Below are positions 9,201-19,190 of a DNA stretch of 64,000 nt, one piece after another. The first letter of the stretch is position 1; each line of letters starts with the position of its first letter. The translations under genes were made by a program, and so were the position numbers. Origin of the DNA: Bacteroidota bacterium (GTDB taxonomy: Bacteria; Bacteroidota; Bacteroidia; B-17B0; Aurantibacillaceae). The stretch spans positions 147,725 through 211,724 of the forward strand of contig JAQZBQ010000009.1 of assembly GCA_029237825.1 (NCBI GenBank). The letters are read 5' to 3'. A model generated the notes under the pieces. It ran no database searches, was not told the origin of the DNA, and saw nothing but the letters and a program-made list of their open reading frames with translations.

Positions 9201-12200
9201 TAACTATGAAAAAATCTATAATAACTATGTAAGTAATAATAGTTATGGTTTGTATGTATCATCTTCCACCAGCTCGATTGGAGAATTATATTTCAATTCA
9301 TTTTATAATTCAACAGGTAACGTTTATTTTGTATCAAGCGCTTCTGCTTATTGGAAAATTAAAAACAACATACTATATAATTCTAATAATACGGCTTCTA
9401 ACGCGTGTTTAAAAGTTGCTAATGCGATGACTTTTGTTGCGTGTAACAACAACCTGTACTATGCATCTAATGGTGCATCTGTGGGGAGTTTTAATGGAAT
9501 AAATTATTCAACATTAACTAATTGGCAAGCAATTGACCATGCAGATGAAACACCAAAAGGGGATGAAAATTCCATTTACGGAAACCCACTTTATATCAAT
9601 TTTTCTCAAAACAACCTGGATGTTACTGCTTCTTCACCGGCTGCCGCATCAGGGGTATCCATTAGTGGTATTACAAGTGACATATATAATACAATGCGTT
9701 TGAATCCGCCTTTTATTGGAGCAGAAGAATTTTTGTTTTCAGTGGCAATATGTAATACACAAACAATAACCTGTAGTATTTCAACAGCTACATTAACAGG
9801 AACTACAGCGAGCAGTAATATTAGTTATAATTGGACCGGCCCATCTTCTGGCACACCGGCAGGGACATCACCAACTTCGTCGCTAACTATTGTCTCCGCA
9901 GTTGGAGTTTATACCTTGGTTGCTACCAACTCTAATAACGTTTCCATTACTGCAACTATCCAGGTTGTTGCTGATAATACATTACCGAATGTGAATGCTG
10001 GTGCGGGCCAAATTATTACTTCCTCTATGCCAACTGCCACTTTATCTGGAAGCTCAACAACAGCAGGGGTAACATATTCATGGACGCCCGGAGGTAGTAC
10101 ACCAACAAATTCGACCACAGTAGTTTCTTCCACAGGCGTTTATACTTTATCGGCTACAAACCCTACTAATGGATGTGTGGCAAGTTCTACGGTATTGGTA
10201 GCAAATAAAATGTCGGCTACAGCAACTATTTCAGATTATGAGAATGAGTCAATTAAAGGAAAAGCTATCCTTAACATTACCGCAGGAATTCCACCTTACA
10301 ATATTGCCTGGAATGGTGTAAAGATTCCTTTACCTTCTGTTGCTTACTCATTATTAAAGGATTCTTTATCTGGAGTAGCGATGGATTCCATTCAATTTAT
10401 CCACTTTATTGATAGTTTAAGGCAGCGCACTGTATTTGATGGCTTGCAGCCAAGTACCAATTCGGCAGTGATATATGATCAAACCAACGACTCTGTTATA
10501 TTAAGTATCTCTGTAGGTTCAAAAATAAACGCATGGGCCTTTGCCCAAGGAGTTACCACATCCACTAATACTATCAATAGCATAACCGTTGGAAACATAA
10601 ATTATTTTTATGGGAAGGGAACTTCTATTACTCAGGAAGGTATTTTCTCTAATGGCAACCATAAGGCAATTCCTTCTACAGTAATTAACTTAGCCACAAC
10701 TAATGAGATCAGTTTTGTAATGCCTGATAACACCGTTACCTCAGATGCAGGTATATTTGAACAAGCGTTCGCTTTAAGTGTGGATACACCTGATGTAAGC
10801 AACAAGACTCTTTTTAGATTTAATGGTAATGGAACGTATGATGTTATTGTTCAAAACAGCAGCATTTTTAACAGCACTTTTTTATCAGGAGACTATTTCT
10901 CATTAAGGACGAACTTTGTTGCAGGTAAAATCACCTATTATAAAAACGAAGTAGAGGTAACGCAAGCAAACATTTCATCGCTTAATGCTACAACAGGTTT
11001 TATGGCAAAGTTGGTTATGAGAAGTGCTGGTGGTACCATGTCTGGTTTAAAGGTTAAACTTCCTGTTGTTATTGGGCCACCACCACCACCATTTAATAAA
11101 TGTTTAATTTATTCCTTATTATACCCAATTGTGGCGTCTGCCTCGCCTAATCCTATTTGTGCCGGATTGAACATTAGCCTTACGGGACAAATAATTGGTA
11201 ATATTACTCCCTCATATGAATGGGTACCTGGAAATTTACCGGGCCAAGCACCGCCTGCGTTCCCCATCTTTTCATCTCAGATATATACATTGAATGTGAC
11301 TATTAATGGCTGCACTCTAAAAAAACCTGTTCCGGTAGTTGTATTGCCTGTTCCAGCGGTTACTATTTCAGCTAATATGAACCCTATATGTTTGGGATCA
11401 GGCGTGATATTGTCTTCGCCAGTAATTACGGGAGCCACATACAAATGGTTTTTAGCCGCATCTCCGATTATTGGCGCAACGACTGAAGTGTATAATCCGC
11501 TAGCGGCTGGCAATTATTATTTACAGGTTGTAAACTCCTCCGGATGTTCTTCAAATTCAAATATTTTAACTGTTTTGGAAAGCCCAATTGTAAATGTAAC
11601 CGCTCCTATAACTAATATATGTGCCGGTTCCGATGTTCTCTTGACTGCAAATGTAACCCCGGCAACTGGAAATTCATATGAATGGCATTACAATTCAGGG
11701 CCTATTGGAACGAATATATCAACTCACTCTGCAGGTCTAGCAGGCACATATGATGTTAAGGTTACAAACACTAATTTATGTTCATCAACTTCCAATGTCA
11801 TCACAATAAACGTTAGCAGCGGTTTAATTGCAAACGCTGGGCCGGATCAAATATTTACTTCAGGAAGTGTATCATTAGGAGGTGTACCGGCGGCTAGTGG
11901 GGGTGTACCTTCATATAACTACCAATGGTTGCCAAACACAGGCTTTTTAACTGGAAATTCAAATACGATACCTAATCCCGATGTAGCACCAATTGGTTCA
12001 ACAACATATACCCTTACTGTAACAGATGGAAATTTATGTACTGGAACTGACGAAGTTTTAATAACAAATGCGACTGGCATTATTTCCTTTGCAGTACCTT
12101 CGAAAATCATTGGTGCAGGATATTATAACGCTATTAGCAATAGAGTTTATTTTATGTTCGAGGAAGAATACAGAACTTCTATTTTAAATTACACGATATA

Positions 12201-12417
12201 TGACTACAATGTAACGACACTTGGCAATCCGGTAAACCAGTTAACTTGTGGCCTATACAATGCCTCTACCGGCATAGTTAATAATGCAAAGTCAATCGGA
12301 GATAATCGTTACTATATAGATATAACTTCATGTGGTACCTTAGTTAGCTCAAAATATTATTTATTAGAAATAGTAAATGATAAAAAGGAAAAATTCTATT
12401 TAAAGTTTAAAATTTAA
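6238..12417 (+). CDS. Giant secreted surface protein with duplicated N-terminal module, Ig/PKD repeats and beta-helix
   Basis: This 2059-aa protein has a signal peptide (residues 1-~25, ending KTKSQ). A ~155-residue module starting YPFNGYYNYSWS occurs twice, near residues 40-195 and 470-650. Both copies share SFYV, NNQLIYVRNTSA, NYPGTSGFTQVF and LEFLFENRDATYATGFP. Between the copies lie three Ig/PKD-like repeats with the pattern VCSGTSATLSASGASAYTW. Residues ~720-1050 carry asparagine-rich short repeats typical of a right-handed parallel beta-helix. More PKD-like repeats follow up to the C-terminus. I do not see the usual gliding/type IX C-terminal sorting domain: the end is YYLLEIVNDKKEKFYLKFKI. 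This suggests an adhesin or matrix protein. Export by the neighbouring type II-like machine is inference. Confidence 0.75.
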   Translation: MIKSRVKLLSFCLIFLMLISIKTKSQTTVTIGDINTTMYSERYPFNGYYNYSWSNMLYLNSEAGSAGQITKVSFYVVNTPSNYTMNNQLIYVRNTSATSFTNANYPGTSGFTQVFNGTITYNGGGWKTITLSTPFSYDGTSNLEFLFENRDATYATGFPYFAYTTSTGSNRMRRDYNDPSFPTSCANCLALNSILNIQLTKQCASNMTLTASSASVCSGTSATLSASGASAYTWLPSASLNASNDASVIATPTASTIYTITGLDANSCSQTKTLSLTVLALPNLTITPNTPSVCIGSSTTLTATGATNYTWSPSTGLNSTTSSSVIANPTVTTTYSITGSNSNNCINTKTVAVTVYSVPVLNISPGSTTICNGGVASLTASGASAYTWTPSSGLSSTNSSTVNANPSSTTIYTIIGTSNGCSGMITSTVSVSNINAGTAITTGSGNICNNSQVTLSLDSKQAVAIGTGTLNIEKYPFNGYYNYSWSDAIYTQSDIGASGNISKISFYVDNAPSNYVMNNQLIYIRNTSASSFTNSNYPGTSGFTQVFSGSITYNGSGWKEITFTTPYSYNGTDNLEFLFENRDATYATGFPTFRYSVVSSSRVKRDYQDASFPSACVNCATFSNTPNVKFTIDRALSTFVKWQYSYDDNTYNDLTGGTSSSYSTQVNTSTYFRAQSTNGSCAAISSSVFYQTNNNYYVNDNSTMGDIYTSAIGNSSNDGRSPSKPKSSISDVLATYSLTSCDTIYVDKGSYTEEVNITSADAGNGNGYMVIEGAGIDVSILNAPASKNNIFINQANKVKIEKFTMNSTQSTYNNIKIQQANANIVSNNKLVHSTSSNIYMVGTSIRANRNEFLNNQINNSSTSGYGVAVVGNCDSLAIRGNTITNTGSLAGILISSTKISNDIYYPAFGAIDQNTITAQNYGVILSGPDFPIASYTISSNNIEITSNSLTDGAAIWLGSVGNSSAEQSLIFNNRLAGGKNGIYLSSGVNYEKIYNNYVSNNSYGLYVSSSTSSIGELYFNSFYNSTGNVYFVSSASAYWKIKNNILYNSNNTASNACLKVANAMTFVACNNNLYYASNGASVGSFNGINYSTLTNWQAIDHADETPKGDENSIYGNPLYINFSQNNLDVTASSPAAASGVSISGITSDIYNTMRLNPPFIGAEEFLFSVAICNTQTITCSISTATLTGTTASSNISYNWTGPSSGTPAGTSPTSSLTIVSAVGVYTLVATNSNNVSITATIQVVADNTLPNVNAGAGQIITSSMPTATLSGSSTTAGVTYSWTPGGSTPTNSTTVVSSTGVYTLSATNPTNGCVASSTVLVANKMSATATISDYENESIKGKAILNITAGIPPYNIAWNGVKIPLPSVAYSLLKDSLSGVAMDSIQFIHFIDSLRQRTVFDGLQPSTNSAVIYDQTNDSVILSISVGSKINAWAFAQGVTTSTNTINSITVGNINYFYGKGTSITQEGIFSNGNHKAIPSTVINLATTNEISFVMPDNTVTSDAGIFEQAFALSVDTPDVSNKTLFRFNGNGTYDVIVQNSSIFNSTFLSGDYFSLRTNFVAGKITYYKNEVEVTQANISSLNATTGFMAKLVMRSAGGTMSGLKVKLPVVIGPPPPPFNKCLIYSLLYPIVASASPNPICAGLNISLTGQIIGNITPSYEWVPGNLPGQAPPAFPIFSSQIYTLNVTINGCTLKKPVPVVVLPVPAVTISANMNPICLGSGVILSSPVITGATYKWFLAASPIIGATTEVYNPLAAGNYYLQVVNSSGCSSNSNILTVLESPIVNVTAPITNICAGSDVLLTANVTPATGNSYEWHYNSGPIGTNISTHSAGLAGTYDVKVTNTNLCSSTSNVITINVSSGLIANAGPDQIFTSGSVSLGGVPAASGGVPSYNYQWLPNTGFLTGNSNTIPNPDVAPIGSTTYTLTVTDGNLCTGTDEVLITNATGIISFAVPSKIIGAGYYNAISNRVYFMFEEEYRTSILNYTIYDYNVTTLGNPVNQLTCGLYNASTGIVNNAKSIGDNRYYIDITSCGTLVSSKYYLLEIVNDKKEKFYLKFKI

Positions 12418-12419
12418 TT

Positions 12420-12914
12420 ATGAAATATTTTATTGCAGGAATAATCTTTCTTGGATTGGTGTCATGTACTCAAGATAAAATTGCTTACGTCAATATTCAA
12501 GCGTTGTTCAATGAGTTTGAGTATAAAAAAGAGTTGGAAAAAGAATTGAACTCGATTCGTAACAATCGAAAATACATTTTAGACAGTTTAGAGACAAATT
12601 TGAAGATAATTTCTAAAAGGTATAACATTGATAAAACCAATAAAGATTTAGTAATAGAGTTTAACGTTACCAAAGAGATCTATTTAGAAAAAAAATCACT
12701 GATTGAAGATGAGGAGATCGCTATGGTAAAACAATTTGACGAAAAGATCATAAAGCAATTAAATAGTTACGTTAAAGAGTATGGAAAATCTAATAGCTAC
12801 AAATTTATTTTAGGAGCCACTTCAGACGGAAATATCATGTATTCTGATACAACAAGTGATATTTCAAAACAGGTAATTATTTACATAAATAATAAGTACA
12901 AAGGAGTAAAATAA
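12420..12914 (+). CDS. OmpH/Skp-like lipoprotein
   Basis: This 164-aa protein has a lipoprotein signal with lipobox LGLVSC (Cys at ~16). Then comes KIAYVNIQALFNEF, a long charged coiled coil, and near the end YKFILGATSDGNIMYSD and a short helix. This is the OmpH/Skp family plan: a beta core at the two ends with a helical hairpin between, usually about 160-180 aa. Skp-type proteins are periplasmic holdase chaperones for outer-membrane proteins; a lipid-anchored form is less usual. It starts 2 bases after the giant surface gene and is followed at once by another lipoprotein gene. A helper role in exporting the surface proteins is plausible but unproven. Confidence 0.7.
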   Translation: MKYFIAGIIFLGLVSCTQDKIAYVNIQALFNEFEYKKELEKELNSIRNNRKYILDSLETNLKIISKRYNIDKTNKDLVIEFNVTKEIYLEKKSLIEDEEIAMVKQFDEKIIKQLNSYVKEYGKSNSYKFILGATSDGNIMYSDTTSDISKQVIIYINNKYKGVK

Positions 12915-12915
12915 A

Positions 12916-13620
12916 ATGTTCAAAATTTATATATGTATAATTTTATTATCAGTATTTGGTGTAAGCTCGTGCGATCACGAGAAATCAAGTTCTGTTGAAA
13001 TGCCTTATGTATCTACTGAAGAAATACGAACTATTAAACAAATTATTTTAAAAGCGCCCGATCCATTAAATAAACTGATTGAATATTATAAATTATATAG
13101 AACACACTTCGTTCAAAAAAAACAAATCGATGCTTTTGAATTCGAATTATTGTATAAAACCCATTTTTCATTAGCAGTAAATAATTTGGATTCTTTAATC
13201 TATGGAAACAAAAAGGATCTGCTAAAAAGTGAAATCGCACAATTCGATAAGTTACATTATTTCACTTTTCAGATATCAAATAAAACCTTGCATTCCGAAT
13301 TATTAAAATATAATATTTCCTCAGAGCAAGAGTACACTGATAGAATACTATATTATACAGATAATTGCCAAAAAGATTTCATCTTAATTGAAGATGGTGA
13401 TACACTTCGTTCTCCTTTTGTCAATTTCGAAAGAACCTTTGACGTAGCTCCAATAATTAATATGACAGTTGTTTTTGAAAGAAAGAAAGCTGAAAATTTT
13501 AAACACTTAACTTTCATATATGAAGATAAAATATTCAACAGCGGAAAGATAAAATTTCAATTGGAACCAGAAATCATATCAGTATTCAACAATCCTGAAA
13601 TTAAAAAATATAATTTATGA
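12916..13620 (+). CDS. Lipoprotein of unknown function
   Basis: This 234-aa protein has a lipoprotein signal (IILLSVFGVSSC, Cys ~19). No domain is recognised. The mature part is rich in Lys, Glu and aromatic residues with two helical stretches, ending in a predicted beta region (DEDTLRSPFVNFERTF type). It starts one base after the stop of the OmpH-like gene, and its last four bases overlap the SpvB-type gene (ATGA). It therefore belongs to the same transcript and is translationally coupled. An accessory or processing role for the following large protein is a guess from position only. Confidence 0.6.
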   Translation: MFKIYICIILLSVFGVSSCDHEKSSSVEMPYVSTEEIRTIKQIILKAPDPLNKLIEYYKLYRTHFVQKKQIDAFEFELLYKTHFSLAVNNLDSLIYGNKKDLLKSEIAQFDKLHYFTFQISNKTLHSELLKYNISSEQEYTDRILYYTDNCQKDFILIEDGDTLRSPFVNFERTFDVAPIINMTVVFERKKAENFKHLTFIYEDKIFNSGKIKFQLEPEIISVFNNPEIKKYNL

Positions 13621-16600
13621 ATAGTATAATAGCAAAATATAAAAGACACATCTCGTTTTTCTTTTTGTTGACTTTTGTAACAAACGTCTTTTTTCCAACT
13701 GCCACATGGGCTTTAACCAGCGGACCCACGCAGCCTGAGGTGCATAACTTTCAACCTATAAGTGTTGCCGATATGGTTGATCCATCAACCGGGGATTTCT
13801 CCTACAATATCCCATTGATGGATATTGATGGGTACCCTGTAAATATCAGTTACAAGTCCGGCATTGGAATGGACCAGGAAGCTTCAAATGTTGGATTGGG
13901 TTGGACGTTAAATATTGGCTCTATCAACAGAAACTTAAGAGGTATACCCGATGATTTTGATGGAGAGGAAATAATTAAAAAAATGAATTTGAAAGAAAAT
14001 GAATCTGCGGCGGTAACTATTGGTGTTGGCGGAGAGCTTTTCGGTGTTGATCCAATTCAGGCAAGCTATGCGCAAACAATCACCTATAATACCTATACAG
14101 GTTACGGCTTTACTCAAAAAAGCGGGTTTAACGCAAATCTGGGTGGTGGCGTTGGTGTTGGACTAGGCGTAGCATCAAGCGGAGATGGGTTAACAATCAG
14201 TCCTAGTATTTCATACCAGGTAACACTGTTAAATTTATCAAAGTCGACAAATGTAGGAGGTTCGGTTACCTTAGGAACATCTTATAATTCAAGGGTAGGA
14301 ATTAAGGAAGTAAGTTTAAGTGCAGGGCTTTCGATGTCGGTAAAAGAAGGAAAAGCAGTTGAAACAATAAATGAAGACGGAACAACATCAACACACACCG
14401 AATATTCTCCAAATGGTACTACCATTGCACAAGCCTCTACTCATTCAAGTATTACATTTGGTTCGCCGAGTTATGCGCCTATTATTAACATGTCTACACA
14501 TACTAAGGCATACGCAGGTTCTGTAAAAATAGGTGGCGCCGTTTTTGGACTCGATTTACATGGGGAAGCGGCGGTTAACTGGTCTAAGGAATCATTGGTA
14601 ACCAAAGAAACGCATAAAAAAGCGTATGGTTATCTTAATTTACAGAATGGACAAACCGCTACTGATGCCATCCTTGATTTTAACAGGGAGAAAGACGGCA
14701 ACTTTTCAGAAGCCACAACTAACCTCGCTATTCCAAATTTAACTTATGATAATTTCTCAGTGGCTGGTCAAGGCGTGGGGGGTGCTTTCAGGCCTCACCG
14801 AAGTGATGTTGGTTATGTGTACGATCCTGAAACAACCAATAACAGTGAGAGCACGAGTGCCAATACCGAAGCAGGTATAGGCAGTATTTTTACCCTTGGG
14901 ACTGATGTAACTCAAACCAATATAACCGGAAGATCAGGAGTTTGGGTTGACAAAAATACTGCTGCGCCTCAAATAGGTTTTTCGCATTCAGGTACAGGAA
15001 GTCTTGATTATGAAGCTGCTTACTTTAAAGAAATGGGAGAAATGAGTGTGGATGATGATGCTCTTTGGGCAAACATACATGAAGAAAAAGCTGTTCGATA
15101 TCGCCTGAATGACCTGGAATCACCGGCACAATTATCAGAAAATCTAATTAACGAAAACTCAGTTGAGTTTATTATAAATTCAAAACACAGAAGAACGAAA
15201 AGAGTTAAACGAAATCAACTGTTTTCTTATCTGACTTTATCAGATGCTAAAAATTTTGGGCTTCAAAAACATCTTTATGAAGCACAAATAGGACACCCAG
15301 TTCCACTTGTTAGTTCAAATGCCCGAGAAAATCATATTGCTGAAATTACAACGACTAAAACAGACGGGGCACGATATGTTTATGGTTTACCCGCTTATAA
15401 TAACAGTCAACTGGAAGCAAGCTTTAGTTTAAATTATAACCCTACCGACGATGCAGCTAAAAAACATGGTACTTTAATAGAATATGAAAGTGGTGTTGAT
15501 GACACGCCGCTAAATCAAAAGGGTGTAAACAATTTTTTTACGTCTACAGAAATGCCGGCTTATGCTTATGGTTATATGTTAACAGCTGTTCTATCGGCAG
15601 ATTATGTTGATAGAACAGGAAATGGGCCTACAAAAGATGATCTTGGTAACTATACACTGTTTAATTACAAAAAACATGAAAGTAATTATCAGTGGAGAGG
15701 TCCATATTGTATAAAAAGCGGAGGCACACAAATCCGGGATGCAGCTAATCATGAAGAAGGTTTATTAACAGATGACTATGATGACAAAGGCAGTTATGTA
15801 TATGGTACCAAAGAAATTTATTACCTGGATAATATTGAAACCAAAAACCATATCGCCCTATTCTCCTATTCCGACAGAAGAGACGCGCACGGAGCAGATG
15901 GTACAAGTGGAGGATTAAGTACTACAGACACCCAGCAAAAACTGGATCTTATTACTTTATACTCTAAGCCTGATTATCAATTGAAAACAACCTACCCTTC
16001 TTATGACCCATTTGTGATGAAACAGGTACATTTTACATATGATTATGAATTATGCCCTGGTGTATATAACAACCAACATGGCACTGATGCCGCTAATCCC
16101 GTTAACCAGGAAGGAAAATTAACCTTAAAGGAACTGTATTTCACTTATGGCAAATCCAACAAAGGTAAATTAAGTCCGTATAAATTTAATTACAATAATA
16201 AAGTCATAGGCGCTGATGTTTATTACGATCCTGCAAGCATAGACAGATGGGGAGGATACAAGCCAAACGATACATCTTTACCAAATTCAAGATTTCCTTA
16301 TACTATAAAAGATAAATATTTACAAGACGAATATTCAAGACTCTGGAATCTTAATAGCATCCAATTACCTTCCGGTGGATTGCTGGAACTGGAATTAGAA
16401 GCAGATGACTATGCCTATGTTCAAAACAAACAGGCCTGTGAAATGTTTAAATTGGCAGGTATCGCTAAATATATTAGCTCTTCGGCAACAAGTTACGCCA
16501 GTGAGATTGGTAACAATACGTTATTTTGGAACTTAACCGCAAGCGATGAGATTGTTTTATTATTTGAACTAAAAGATAACATTACTCCTATTCAAGATAT

Positions 16601-19124
16601 TTCCAGTTATTTTTCTGAAATTGACAAACTGTATTTCAATTGTAAAGTGAATGTACTGAATTACACATCAAACAGTACAGCCTTCGAATACATTCATGGT
16701 TATTGCGACATCAACAAGCAGCATTCCGGATATTTTCAAGCTGGCAACAAGCAATATGGTTATATTAAAGTTAATAATGTCAGAAGAGGTGATAAACTAA
16801 GCGTAAGTACTACTGAAAACCCAATTTCTAAAGCTACCTGGCAGTTTGATAGATTATATAAACCAAAGCAGGCATATTCTATTGATCCTGCTAATGCGTC
16901 AGATCCTGCTAGTGGAACTAATGACCCGGCCAGTTTATTAACAGCCATTGCTGATGCTGATTTTATGAAAAATGTGATTCAGTTTTATGAGGGTGCAAAT
17001 GGCGCTCTTAAAGCTAACCATGTAGGAGAAAAGTGTAAAGTAGATGAATCCTGGATCCGATTAAATTCGCCGGATAAAATAAAATTGGCAGGAGGATCAA
17101 GGGTAAAACAAATTACTATCCGGGATCAGTGGGACAAGATGTTAAATGGTCCAGCAGCTCAATTTCAAGGGTTTCAATATGGTCAGTCATATAATTATAC
17201 TGTTGAAGAAGAAGGAAAAGTAATAAGTTCGGGTGTAGCCGGATATGAACCTAGCTTTGGTGCTGATGAAAACCCCTTCAGGCAACCTGTTTTTATGGAT
17301 ATGCATAAAGAGGAAGCTTTGCTTGCACCGGATAATGATATGTATGTTGAAGAACCTATGGGAGAGTCATTTTTTCCACCTGCAACAATTATTTATTCAA
17401 GGGTTACTACCACTAATCTATACCAGGGAACTGGTAAAACTGTTAACGAATTTTATACCGCCAGGGACTTTCCAACCATTGTTCATAGTTTAGGAATGGA
17501 GGCGAAAAGACAGAAACCAAAGCCAATAGCTAAATTATTTTCTTTCTTAGCGTATGACCGGTTTTCGGGATCGCAAGGATACTCAATAGAGGTTAATGAT
17601 ATGCATGGAAAACCTAAGGCAATTCACTTATATGAGGAAGGTATGGCATCCTCTTCAAAATCAAATAAATATTTTTATAAATCCACGGGGAATCGCTTAG
17701 ATAATAAGGTGACAACAGTCGGAAAAAATGGAAGTATTAATTATAATACTAGAATTGGTGTTGATTTCGATTTTTACGCAGACTTCAGGCAAAATAAATC
17801 AAGAACAGAGGCTTTAGGTGTTAATATAAATGTAGCGATGTGGTATTCCGGAGCGCCCATCATTATTCCTGTTATGTTACCAACCCGACACGAAGAGGAA
17901 ATAGAGCTTAGAACAGCAGTAACAAACAAAGTAATATACAAATATGGTATTTTAGATAGAGTTGAAACAACCGATAATGCCAACACAATGACTACTCAGA
18001 ATCTATTATGGGACTCAGAGACGGGGCACGTTTTACTAACAGAGACGAATACCGAATTTGAAGATCCTATTTACACACTAAAATATCCATCTCATTGGGC
18101 CTATGAAGGTACCGGTGGTGGCTATAAAAATATAGGTTTTGAAATAAACAATCCCGGTACTTATGGTTTTCTTGCATCTGGCCAGGTAAGTGATGTAAAC
18201 TATAAAAAATTATTGCATCCCGGAGACGAACTAGCTATCTATACCACTTCCGGCGGCATACAAAAAGGTTGGATTGAAAAAATTGGGGCTCAATACTTTA
18301 TTATTAATGCCTCAGGAGTTGTTCAAACAAAAGCTGCCTTTCAGTTGGCCTCTGTTTCTAAAATAAAAGTTATCAGATCAGGAAGGAGAAACTTACAGGA
18401 TATGAATGTTGGTGCTATTACAACATTTACAAATCCTTTGTATAACACACCAAATTATTGGCCAGCTTTTAATCAAAGCTATGGCATCCTAAATGCAACA
18501 TCTGTTGAGTTAGGAAACAAATTTGGCACCTATTGTGGATGTAGCGATAATCCTTTCATACCAGGTGATGCATATAATGGTTATTTGCAAGGAACCGAAG
18601 GAAACTATAAAGTTTTGAAAAACTACACCTATTTAACAACACGTAAACAGGAAAAGGTAAATAACAATTCTAACATCAGGGTAGATGGTACATTCCAGAC
18701 ATTCAGTCCATTTTTCACACCTTCAGGAGCTAATGACTGGGTGCCTAATACAGCTAACTGGCAGTGGGCATCATCTGTTACAAAAAATAATCCATACGGT
18801 TTAGAGCTGGAGAATGTAGATCCGTTATACAGGTATTCCAGTGCTTTGTATGGTTATCAGCAAACTCTACCTGTGGCCATATCTAATAATTCTAAATTTA
18901 AACAAATGGCGAATGAGAATTTTGAATATAATGATCTTAATTTTTGTGCTGATAATCATTTTGGATTCAATCAGTATAGCAGTTATACATACATGACTCA
19001 ATCTGCAGCACAGGTTGCTAAAGTTCAAAAGTATTCGCATACCGGGAAAAGAAGCATTAAAGTAAAACACGGAAATACAGACCCTGCCATTATTATAACT
19101 AAACAATTAACTCCTTGTCAATAG
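13617..19124 (+). CDS. SpvB/RHS-type large exported protein, probably a 5' part of a split gene
   Basis: This 1835-aa protein has a signal peptide at ~10-33. It is followed by the Bacteroidota version of the SpvB/TcdB entry: QPEVHNFQPISVADMVDPST, GDFSYNIPLMDIDGYPVNI and VGLGWTLNIGSINRNLRG. A glycine-rich beta segment (residues ~160-260) and a long region of YD-like beta repeats follow. The C-terminus reads YSHTGKRSIKV...ITKQLTPCQ and stops. In related single-chain proteins, as I recall them, this strand is continued by a CIGSFQPxPGxYxLSAWV segment. Here that segment appears near the end of the next gene (19191-21734). No RHS core is present in this protein. The SpvB fold builds the cocoon of Tc/RHS toxins. 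Confidence 0.75.
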   Translation: MNSIIAKYKRHISFFFLLTFVTNVFFPTATWALTSGPTQPEVHNFQPISVADMVDPSTGDFSYNIPLMDIDGYPVNISYKSGIGMDQEASNVGLGWTLNIGSINRNLRGIPDDFDGEEIIKKMNLKENESAAVTIGVGGELFGVDPIQASYAQTITYNTYTGYGFTQKSGFNANLGGGVGVGLGVASSGDGLTISPSISYQVTLLNLSKSTNVGGSVTLGTSYNSRVGIKEVSLSAGLSMSVKEGKAVETINEDGTTSTHTEYSPNGTTIAQASTHSSITFGSPSYAPIINMSTHTKAYAGSVKIGGAVFGLDLHGEAAVNWSKESLVTKETHKKAYGYLNLQNGQTATDAILDFNREKDGNFSEATTNLAIPNLTYDNFSVAGQGVGGAFRPHRSDVGYVYDPETTNNSESTSANTEAGIGSIFTLGTDVTQTNITGRSGVWVDKNTAAPQIGFSHSGTGSLDYEAAYFKEMGEMSVDDDALWANIHEEKAVRYRLNDLESPAQLSENLINENSVEFIINSKHRRTKRVKRNQLFSYLTLSDAKNFGLQKHLYEAQIGHPVPLVSSNARENHIAEITTTKTDGARYVYGLPAYNNSQLEASFSLNYNPTDDAAKKHGTLIEYESGVDDTPLNQKGVNNFFTSTEMPAYAYGYMLTAVLSADYVDRTGNGPTKDDLGNYTLFNYKKHESNYQWRGPYCIKSGGTQIRDAANHEEGLLTDDYDDKGSYVYGTKEIYYLDNIETKNHIALFSYSDRRDAHGADGTSGGLSTTDTQQKLDLITLYSKPDYQLKTTYPSYDPFVMKQVHFTYDYELCPGVYNNQHGTDAANPVNQEGKLTLKELYFTYGKSNKGKLSPYKFNYNNKVIGADVYYDPASIDRWGGYKPNDTSLPNSRFPYTIKDKYLQDEYSRLWNLNSIQLPSGGLLELELEADDYAYVQNKQACEMFKLAGIAKYISSSATSYASEIGNNTLFWNLTASDEIVLLFELKDNITPIQDISSYFSEIDKLYFNCKVNVLNYTSNSTAFEYIHGYCDINKQHSGYFQAGNKQYGYIKVNNVRRGDKLSVSTTENPISKATWQFDRLYKPKQAYSIDPANASDPASGTNDPASLLTAIADADFMKNVIQFYEGANGALKANHVGEKCKVDESWIRLNSPDKIKLAGGSRVKQITIRDQWDKMLNGPAAQFQGFQYGQSYNYTVEEEGKVISSGVAGYEPSFGADENPFRQPVFMDMHKEEALLAPDNDMYVEEPMGESFFPPATIIYSRVTTTNLYQGTGKTVNEFYTARDFPTIVHSLGMEAKRQKPKPIAKLFSFLAYDRFSGSQGYSIEVNDMHGKPKAIHLYEEGMASSSKSNKYFYKSTGNRLDNKVTTVGKNGSINYNTRIGVDFDFYADFRQNKSRTEALGVNINVAMWYSGAPIIIPVMLPTRHEEEIELRTAVTNKVIYKYGILDRVETTDNANTMTTQNLLWDSETGHVLLTETNTEFEDPIYTLKYPSHWAYEGTGGGYKNIGFEINNPGTYGFLASGQVSDVNYKKLLHPGDELAIYTTSGGIQKGWIEKIGAQYFIINASGVVQTKAAFQLASVSKIKVIRSGRRNLQDMNVGAITTFTNPLYNTPNYWPAFNQSYGILNATSVELGNKFGTYCGCSDNPFIPGDAYNGYLQGTEGNYKVLKNYTYLTTRKQEKVNNNSNIRVDGTFQTFSPFFTPSGANDWVPNTANWQWASSVTKNNPYGLELENVDPLYRYSSALYGYQQTLPVAISNNSKFKQMANENFEYNDLNFCADNHFGFNQYSSYTYMTQSAAQVAKVQKYSHTGKRSIKVKHGNTDPAIIITKQLTPCQ

Positions 19125-19190
19125 AAATTCTGTTTATGAAATTAAATATTTACTGATTTTGCAAACGTAAAATAGGTTAAAAAAAAATTT

